This document shows, one piece after another, positions 56,771 through 64,000 of a DNA stretch of 64,000 nucleotides (within the stretch, counting starts at the first letter, position 1; every line of letters starts with the position of its first letter). This DNA is from Platynereis dumerilii (Eukaryota; Annelida; Polychaeta; Phyllodocida; Nereididae): assembly GCA_026936325.1 (NCBI GenBank), contig JAPTHN010000012.1, forward strand, positions 33,800,537-33,864,536, given 5' to 3'. The notes beneath the pieces were generated by a model. It was given only the letters and a program-made list of their open reading frames with translations. It searched no databases and was not told the origin of the DNA. The translations under genes were made by a program, and so were the position numbers.

Positions 56771-58440
56771 TATGAAATAATTTACAGGTTCTTTTTTGCA
56801 TCAGGGGACACAGGCATTTGAGATCATCTCAGATTAAGGATGTTATAATGACAACAAACTAATCTTCATGAAATGAGTTTTGTAAATGTTCAGTTTTCGA
56901 CGAAAAAACAGTGCTTATGGTCTTACATAAGGTTGAATGGAATTTCATAAAATAATGATAATTTTAAATGCCAGACTTAGCACTATTATCATACTATCAT
57001 GACAGTGCAAATAATTATCCACAAATTGCCATGTACACAAGCAATGTAAATCCTAATGACAATGCATTCAAATTTTCATCACATGTCATGATATATTTTG
57101 CACAATACAGAATACTATAGGCATCATATTGTATTGAATTGTCTTGTAATTTCTGCTGCCATATTTACAAATATCGAATAGTAACATTGGACATTGATTA
57201 TTGCATTTAACCAGCACTCCGTGTAAATATTGGGCGGAGCCTTTCGGATGATGTTCTCGGAATTTCCTGAAATTTTGCAAAAAGTTTAACTTACCTAATT
57301 ATAGCTCAGTGGCAGTGTCAAAATTGGTCAAAAAAAATTTTCCTTTTCGGGGCTACCCACTGAAAAGTTAATGTTTTTGCCCTTTTGACGGCCTTAATTT
57401 CATCAAAATTAACAAAAATTAAGGCATATTTTGTCCATCAAAATTTCACACTTATGATAAAGATAGGAACACAAGTGATACATCATTTTAAAGGGATATT
57501 TCATGACATTGCAAAAGTGATGTCATAACAAAGAATGTTTTGGTTGCTAAGCAGTGTCACCATGGCAACCGCATGCAAGTTTTGAAATTTTTTCATTGAG
57601 CTAAAATAGACCATTTTTCAAGGCCATATATCTCCCATGATAACACCTAAAAAATTTAGGTGAAAATATCACCAGAAAGCTCACCTCCTGTGCTATATTA
57701 AGCAACAATAAAACAGCTCTGAAACAATGAACCCTTCTTTTTATAGCCATGGACATTTTTTGTTAATTTTCATGATTTTTTCGATTTTTTTTACCGAAAA
57801 TTGCCCTCTTGATCACCTAAGACTGGGAAAACTATGCTCATTTCACTCAAAAACAAAATGTTTATTATTGCAATTGGATGGAAATATTATTTAGAAAATA
57901 ATAAACATCATTAAAAAGCAGAAAAAATGTTCTATATGCAAATAAGTACCGCCATTATTGAAAATTCTAATTTTCTCAATATCTCGGCTATTATCCCCCT
58001 CAGCAACAAAATTATGGTGTCTAACCCTATGTTTTAAGGGTCAAAGAATACTTTAGGACTATCTTGAAAGTCGTCAAATAAGTGTAGATAATATAATGTG
58101 ACCTGGATCACAAGAATGAGTTCAAATGTGGCAATTTCTACTTCTACGAAATGAGTCAAGAGGGGTTCACTGTCGCTGATTTTGGGTGCATTGATTCCTA
58201 ATTATTTGATTATAATAGGCTTCATTTGTGTGAAGAGGGATATTGGAGGCAAATTTGTTAAAAGAAAATAAATTTCGTAAGGCAACATATTCAGATCTGT
58301 TCATTTTACAACAACTTGGCCAATGCTTTTCAATAGAGAAGCATTTTCACAGGTTCGACCAATATATATGTATCTTTAAAAGCACCATGGGAAACTGATG
58401 GTTATTTGCACCCAGCTTGACAGGTTATATCATGCAGATT
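56771..58440. other. 1.7 kb without recognisable gene
   Basis: AT-rich; 57540-57780 resembles decayed repeat DNA (GTTGCTAAGCAGTGTCACCATGGCAACC, a MITE-like stem, split here as GTTGCTAAGCAG and CATGGCAACC). Nothing firm. Confidence 0.3.
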
Positions 58441-58731
58441 TTATCTGATAAATGCATATTGGGGTGATCTTGAGAGAAGGTCTATAATAATAGTAAGAAA
58501 GTGTGGCGCTTCCAACAAACATTGTCAGAAATGTATTTTTTAATGGCTTGGACTACAATGTGTCCCAAACGTTCTTTAACCTCTTACTTAGCTATCTGTT
58601 CACTTTTAAAAATGGTAAAAGTTGCATTTTTTGGGCATATTAAATATTCATTTTCAATACCAAACACTTTTATACAGTGCTTTTCCTTTGAATTTGCCAT
58701 GGTTTTGAAATTTTGAAATATGAAGTAAATG

Positions 58732-59097
58732 TTAGCCTCCTAATTCATTAAAAAAGGTACTTTCCAATGCATATCGCTGGTTTTCAGCCATCTCTACTGG
58801 CAAATATACCACGTCACAGCTTTGGAAACACTTGTTTTTCTTTGCATATTCATGAAAGTCTATTAAACTGGAAATTACATCACTTGTTGGGCATGCAAAT
58901 TTATATTTCACGTTTGGAGAGAGCCACTGTCTCCTGAGACGTGTGTTACTAAAGTTTCGAGAGGATGTAGCCAATATTTTCGCTTTTGTGATGACATTAC
59001 TTAATAAATGAAGCCTGTTTTCAGCTTTGCAGTAGCATTTTAAACATGTCCATATGAATTGGTTCCAGACATTATTGAGCTGCTTGAAATATATCAA
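58732..59097 (-). other. Unassigned 121-codon open frame
   Basis: Begins MIYFKQLNNVWNQF and ends ENQRYALESTFFNELGG. No domain, signal or splice context recognised; Cys-rich stretches (CLKCYCKAENR) are present. Could be part of a decayed element or chance. Confidence 0.2.
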
Positions 59098-59206
59098 AAT
59101 ATATTCTATACCCTATCTGAAGGTCTATAGAGGCACAGTGAGGCATTCACCAGGAATGACTAATTAGTCTGCTTGAGGTTTTTCCAGTACATTTAAATTT
59201 CTTCCT

Positions 59207-59596
59207 GCAATTCTGCAATTCTGCAATGAATTCTGTAGTTTGGAAGGAAATTGCAGAATTCTGCAATTCTGCAATAAATTCTGCAGTTTGGGAGTGAAAC
59301 TGCAGAATTCTGCAATTCTGCAATGAATTCTGCAGTTTGGAAGGAAATTGCAGAATTCTGCAATTCTGCAATAAATTCTGCAGTTTGGGAGTGAAACTGC
59401 AGAATTCTGCAATTCTGCAATAAATTCTGCAGTTTGGGAGGAAACTGCAGAATTCTGCAATTCTGCAATAAATTCTGCAGTTTGGGAGTGAAATTGCAGA
59501 ATTCTGCAATTCTGCAATAAATTCTGCAGTTTGGCAGGAAACTTCAGAATTCTGCAATTCTGCAATAAATTCTGCAGTTCTGCAGCTCCATGCAGT
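59207..59596 (-). repeat. 49 bp array, left arm
   Basis: GCAGAATTCTGCAATTCTGC starts at 59253, 59302, 59350, 59399, 59448 and 59497: period 48-49 bp. Read on the minus strand the unit has no stop in any frame, so long overlapping open frames arise without coding. Confidence 0.95.
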
Positions 59597-59774
59597 ATTT
59601 GTGAACCTCTGGTATTTAATCCAGCTTATCATTTGCAATGCATCTGCTAAGTTCAGACCTCTTCGACAAGGGTCTTGCCACTACCCAGGAAACGTTGGTT
59701 GTGGGGGGGGGGGGGGGAGGAGTAGCGGTTTGGGGGTCGGGGGGGAGGTCTGGGGTTTTGATGCTCGTTCAAAG

Positions 59775-59805
59775 CAAATACCTATACTAGTAGTATAGGT
59801 ATTTG
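59775..59805. repeat. 31 bp perfect palindrome between TTCAAAG repeats
   Basis: CAAATACCTATAC, a 5-base centre TAGTA, then GTATAGGTATTTG. TTCAAAG flanks it directly at 59768-59774 and 59806-59812, like a tiny insertion with target duplication or a repair footprint. Confidence 0.85.
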
Positions 59806-59935
59806 TTCAAAGTGAACTGCTATGGACTTCTTCTTCTTCTTCTTCTTTTGCTGTCCATTCTCCCAGGTCGCCACTCTTGTAGGGAGCAGCACTTGCATAT
59901 GTTTTGTTTTCTTGTGGATTAGTCATCGTTTTACC

Positions 59936-60247
59936 ACTCTGCTCGGCCAATTCTCCATCAAATTTCACTCTGAAAAAAGTTGCGGGTACCCTGCAACCAG
60001 GTCTATTGACTGAAGTTGACAGTGTTTGTCTGTTGTTGTTTCTTTTTTCCGTACGACACGTTTTTCGGCGATCGGTCAACTCGCAAAAATGCATTTTGCG
60101 AGCTGACCGATTGCCGAAAAAAGTGCCGTACGGCAAAAAGAAACAACGACGGACAAAGACTGACAACTGTAGCAAATAGACCTGGTTGCAGGGTATCCAC
60201 CACTTTTTTCAGAGTGAAATTTGGTTGAGAATTAGCCGAGCAGAGTG
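59936..60247. repeat. 312 bp palindromic core of the foldback complex
   Basis: Symmetric about AAAATGCATTTT (centre 60091/60092). Landmarks TTTTTCGGCGATCGGT, CTGCAACCAGGTCTATT and TCTGCTCGGCCAATTCTC are matched in inverse on the other side. A further half copy follows at 60290-60470. Confidence 0.85.
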
Positions 60248-60589
60248 GCAAAATGTCCTAGAGGTTTATTTTGATGCAGTAGTTGTAAAATGACATTTTT
60301 GCGAGCTTACCGATCGCCGAAAAAAGTGCCGTACGGCAAAAAGAAACAACGACAGACAAAGACTGACAACTGTAGTAAATAGACCTGGTTGCAGGGTATC
60401 CACCAATTTTTTCAGAGTGAAATTTGGTTGAGAATTGGCCGAGCAGAGTGTCAAAACGTCCATAGAGGCATTCATAGAGGTTTATTTTGAAGCAGCCCCC
60501 CCAACTCGACCCCAGAACTGCTACCACCCCCCCCCCCAACCAACATTTCCTGGGTAATGACAAGTCCCTTGTACCAGAGGTTCACAAAT

Positions 60590-61070
60590 ACTGCATGAAT
60601 TCTGCAATAAATTTGTTCTGCAGAATTTATTGCAGAATTGCAGAATTCTGCAGTTTCCTGCCAAACTGCAGAATTTATTGCAGAATTCTGCAATTTCACT
60701 CCCAAACTGCAGAATTTATTGCAGAATTCTGCAGTTTCCTGCCAAACTGCAGAATTTATTGCAGAATTGCAGAATTCTGCAGTTTCCTGCCAAACTGCAG
60801 AATTTATTGCAGAATTGCAGAATTCTGCAGTTTCCTCCCAAACTGCAGAATTTATTGCAGAATTGCAGAATTCTGCAATTTCACTCCCAAACTGCAGAAT
60901 TTATTGCAGAATTGCAGAATTCTGCAGTTTCCTGCCAAACTGCAGAATTTATTGCAGAATTGCAGAATTCTGCAGTTTCCTGCCAAACTGCAGAATTTAT
61001 TGCAGAATTGCAGAATTCTGCAGTTTCCTGCCAAACTGCAGAATTTATTGCAGCATTGCAGAATTCTGCA
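60590..61070 (+). repeat. 49 bp array, middle arm
   Basis: The same unit as the left arm in inverse orientation (GCAGAATTTATTGCAGAATT, TTTCCTGCCAAACT), about nine units. Open frames of up to 211 codons here are artefacts of the stop-free unit. Confidence 0.95.
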
Positions 61071-61370
61071 GGTTTATTTGAAACTGCAGAATATGCAGCT
61101 TCCTACCTGCAGAAGTGTATAAAACCTCCCTGGCTGCAGAATTCCTACAGAACTACAGATTCTGCTGCAGAAACTTTTCAGAGAGGCTGCAGGGACAGAC
61201 GAGCATCAAAACCCTAGACCTCCCATCCGACCCCCGAACAGCTACTCCTCCCCCCCCCAACCAACGTTTCCTGGGTAGTGGCAAGACCCTTGTCGAAGAG
61301 GTCTGAACTTAGCAGATGCATTGCAATCGATAAGCTGGATTAAATACCAGAGGTTTACAAAAAATACTGC

Positions 61371-61890
61371 ATGGAGCTGAAAAATTGCAGAATTTATTGC
61401 AGAATTGCAGAATTCTGCAATTTCCTCCCAAACTGCAGAATGTATTGCAGAATTCTGCAATTTCCTCCCAAACTGCAGAATTTATTGCAGAATTGCAGAA
61501 TTCTGCAGTTTCCTCCCAAACTGCAGAATTTATTGCAGAATTGCAGAATTCTTCAATTTCACTCCCAATCTGCAGAATTTATTTCAGAATATGCAGGTGG
61601 AGGAAGAAATTTAAATGTACTGCTTTTTGCAGAACTGCAGAATTCTGCAATTTTTTTGCAGAACTGCAGAATTCTGCACTTTTTTTGAAAACTGCAGAAT
61701 TCTGCACTTTTTTTTGCAGAACTGCAGAATTCTGCACTTTTTTTGCAGAATTCTGCAATTCCTTTGGAAACTGCAGAATTCTGCAGTTTTTTTGCAGAAC
61801 TGCAGAATTCTGCACTTTTTTTGGAAACTGCAGAATTCTGCAATTTTTTTCTGCAGAACTGCAGAACTGCAGAAAGAAATTATACACTCC
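61371..61890 (+). repeat. 49 bp array, right arm, and a T-rich variant array
   Basis: 61385-61600 carries four to five 49 bp units (TTTCCTCCCAAACTGCAG). 61620-61890 carries shorter units, GCAGAACTGCAGAATTCTGC followed by a run of T's: a derived array of about 27-35 bp units. Confidence 0.9.
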
Positions 61891-62139
61891 TCGGTTTTTC
61901 TGAATGTCAATTGAGTGTGGCTTTGGTCTAGCTTTCAATCTTTTAGTGGAGACCAAAAATTTGCGGCATGTCCACTTGAAGTCGTTGTCATTACGAACAT
62001 GGTCCATTCGTCAACACCAAAATGACAATTAATATCGTCCAAACAATTTCAAATTACCATTATCATGTTTGTCGGGTAGACAGAAGTCCAGAGGTCAACC
62101 TTTAAAGGTATTATCCTTTTGAGGCATCCCGTCTTGAAG

Positions 62140-62482
62140 ATGCAGCAGCTTTGTGGCCAAGTGGCTTCGGTATCTGCCTGCTCCGCAGAAGGTCTTTGCT
62201 TGCATGGGTTCGAACCCCGGATAGGGAACTCAAAATGTTCAGTGTACTTTCATGAGTAAAATCCCGGCTAGAAGTCGTTCGGATGAGACTTTAAATTGGC
62301 GGCCCCTTGTATCAGTGTCTATGCTTGGCAAGTAAAAGACCCTCACGTGGAGCAAATGTGTAACATGTTGAGAACTCCAGCTCTCTCTCCCATCTTATCA
62401 ATCAACCCTTGTGAGCATCCAGAACTGGGCTTAGAGGGCTGCACTTAGTGCCACTTACCATATCTATCTATCTATCTATCTA
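62140..62482 (+). mobile_element. tRNA-derived SINE, family 2, best copy
   Basis: A box TGGCCAAGTGGCTTCGG at about 62154, long variable-arm-like region, B box GGTTCGAACCC at about 62208 (Ser/Leu-type head). The body has GTATCAGTGTCTATGCTTGG, and the (TATC)n tail lies at 62460-62482. Confidence 0.85.
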
Positions 62483-63049
62483 CATGTACAAGCAGAATTC
62501 TTAGAGGAAGTGAGGTGAACAAACTTTTGGGACATAGTGTACAAAGCTGCTCATTATATGAATTTTGGGGTTTATTGGATCAAAAAATTCATAGCTGAGT
62601 TTGATTTGGTAATTTGACTGATTTTGGTCAACAGAATCTTGAATTGGCTGGGAAACAATTTTTTCTAAATTTCATGTGAATTTTATGAAATCATATCCCT
62701 CATCAAGCTAATTATTGTCAAGGACAGGTGATACAATTTGAAGAATTCAGAGATCATTTTAAAAGTCATTTGAAAGGGCAACTGTCAGATCAATGGGTGT
62801 TGTTGTTTTGTACATGTATAGCTAACACAGTGTCCCCACACTTTAAATATGCCATAGCAACCGTGAAGCATTTCATGTTTATATCTTTCATTATTTGATT
62901 GCACACAAATTTGCAGCTTGGTGTTATAAATAGGATAATTGTTATAAATTGGTTGGAAGCAGATGTACAAGATCTCAAACATTACCAAGTGGGCACAATA
63001 TAGGACACATCAACAGCTCTGCTTCTGACTCACATGCTACCTCTCCTAT
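62483..63049. other. Spacer with a possible Tc1-like terminus
   Basis: AAACTTTTGGGACATAGTGTA at 62520-62540 resembles a Tc1/mariner end; a weaker inverse partner, TGTGTCCCAAACG, is at 58559. Otherwise nothing. Confidence 0.3.
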
Positions 63050-63225
63050 GTTCTGCATTGCAGTGATGCACATCACTGGTAACATATACATGTCACTAAG
63101 TTCCCTATGAGTCGGTGAAAAAAACCACATGTTTCAATGGTGAAGATTGGAGCAACGCATTCAATGACATACATCATTGACACTCTGAAAACAGCTAGAT
63201 GTAAGCACTTGAAGTTCGTCTACTG
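63050..63225. mobile_element. Partial second copy of the 4671-5706 element
   Basis: GCATTGCAGTGATG.. to TAAGCACTTGAAGTTCGTC and TACTG before TA aligns with 5540-5706. The left half is missing. Confidence 0.6.
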
Positions 63226-64000
63226 TAACATTGTTGATATTGGATCTCTCTCTCTCTTTATCTCATTACAATACAGAAAATTAAAGAATGGACAAATTCC
63301 TGTCTATGTGCGAAATTTCATGATTCTACTCTAACTAGAAATGGAGAAATGGCTAAAAATGAGATTTTCTTTATTCACAAAACATCTAAACTGGCAAAAA
63401 AAAGTGTTGCCACAGCAAGATTTCATCAACATACAAGCCTACAGTATATGTTATCAATTTTGGGGGCTTGGACTTTCAAACAGTCTGTCACTTAGAACAA
63501 AAAATTAATGATCATATAACAGTTCTTGCACAGCAACACCTGCCAATAGTATACTGTTTTAGGTTATCCCAAGGCTTGGGCAGTACCTATTTGCCTGATA
63601 TTGTCACCAGAGACTCGGAGACCTGAATAATCGAAAATACCGGTCGAAGGTGACAATATCGGGGAAATACTTCCATAATCTATCTCCTGAAATATAATTT
63701 CAGACTCAAACAATACAGTACATGTTCAGAAATTATTAAAGAATTTTTTCATTTCACCAAAATGGCAAGAAAGCATTATTTTTTAAAACTGCGTTGCGTA
63801 TTAAATTTAATCTCATAAAAGATTAAAAACATGCATTGTTGTAGCTCAGGCACAATAATTGTAATATCACATTTCAGAATCTACTTTGAAACAGCTTTGC
63901 ATTATGAGAGTTAGGCTCTGACACACCATAGCAACCTAGTGAGCCTCAATCTGAAACAAAACTTTCATGATTATGACTGCATTGTTATTACACTGTTGTC
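63226..64000. other. Right-edge sequence, nothing recognised
   Basis: Contains a short (TC)n tract near 63246; no gene or repeat recognised. Confidence 0.35.

Larger units (their letters stand above)
59207..61600. mobile_element. Foldback complex with 49 bp repeat arms
   Basis: Left arm 59207-59770 (array, spacer with CAAGGGTCTTGCCACTACCC, G-run, GGAGGTCTGGGGTTTTGATG) is inverted at 61195-61600. A third, more diverged arm sits at 60487-61070. Between them lies a 312 bp palindromic core at 59936-60247 and an extra half-core at 60290-60470. No transposase. It resembles foldback elements but uses arms made of 49 bp units. Confidence 0.8.

Noticed and set aside
59147-59638. Minus-strand open frames of 91-163 codons in the left array
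   Set aside because: Same stop-free unit artefact in the mirror arm.
60487-61217. Three overlapping plus-strand open frames of 147-211 codons as repetitive protein genes
   Set aside because: All three frames are open because the 49 bp unit lacks stops; no start context, splice site or frame conservation favours any of them.
62140-62220. True tRNA-Ser/Leu gene
   Set aside because: A and B boxes are present, but the sequence runs into a shared SINE body with a TATC tail.
1-64000. LTR retroelements, Polintons or LINE coding regions
   Set aside because: No reverse transcriptase, integrase, protease, capsid or polymerase motif was recognised in any frame, and no long terminal direct repeats were noticed.

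Overview
The window is eukaryotic, AT-rich and intron-bearing: protein-coding exons are short, end at GT-AG junctions and keep phase across introns of hundreds to thousands of bases. Most of the DNA is made of small inverted-repeat DNA transposons, foldback elements, tRNA-derived SINEs and tandem arrays. The mix (TU-like foldback elements, tRNA SINEs, many TA-flanked elements, a MADF-domain exon, an orphan type II glycosyltransferase-like gene) suggests a marine invertebrate, possibly a deuterostome such as an echinoderm or hemichordate. That placement is an inference, not a proof. No bacterial-style operon, CRISPR array, rRNA or intact tRNA gene was seen, and no retrovirus-like or LINE coding region was recognised.

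Left third (836-19836): one ankyrin-repeat gene on the minus strand. Ten coding exons were found by eye; all splice phases agree (508+123+179+73+128+104+157+95+64+68 nt = 499 codons plus 2 nt) and the gene runs off the left edge. Its introns hold two plus-strand candidate first exons: an unrecognised 79-codon exon at 5826-6062, and a MADF-domain exon at 11512-11659 behind a CCAAT/CRE promoter. They also hold many mobile elements, several of them nested.

Middle (20-48.3 kb): no convincing host gene. It contains a TA-flanked element (20723-21620), a 3.85 kb foldback with nearly identical outer arms (22392-26244), a TA-flanked element inserted in a dispersed repeat (27915-28895), an element built from a GTAGACA-type motif (about 32899-33706), two-period tandem arrays (35.3-38.0 kb), a foldback with a nested 607 bp element flanked by an 11 bp target duplication (about 38.7-40.2 kb), and a 4.5 kb inverted-repeat element carrying a Tc1-like element inside it (42033-46577).

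Right third: a two-exon plus-strand gene (49182-52022) for a 414-residue type II membrane protein with glycosyltransferase-like motifs, followed by tandem arrays (52.7-53.0, 53.6-55.7, 56.2-56.8 kb). A foldback complex at 59.2-61.9 kb has arms of 49 bp units that contain no stop codon in any frame of one strand; this explains the long overlapping open frames there. A second tRNA-derived SINE family ends at 62482.

The genes show no shared pathway. The main story is two host genes embedded in layers of nested small DNA transposons. In several cases the other arm of a palindrome, or a sister repeat copy, preserves the pre-insertion site and so fixes the order of insertion.
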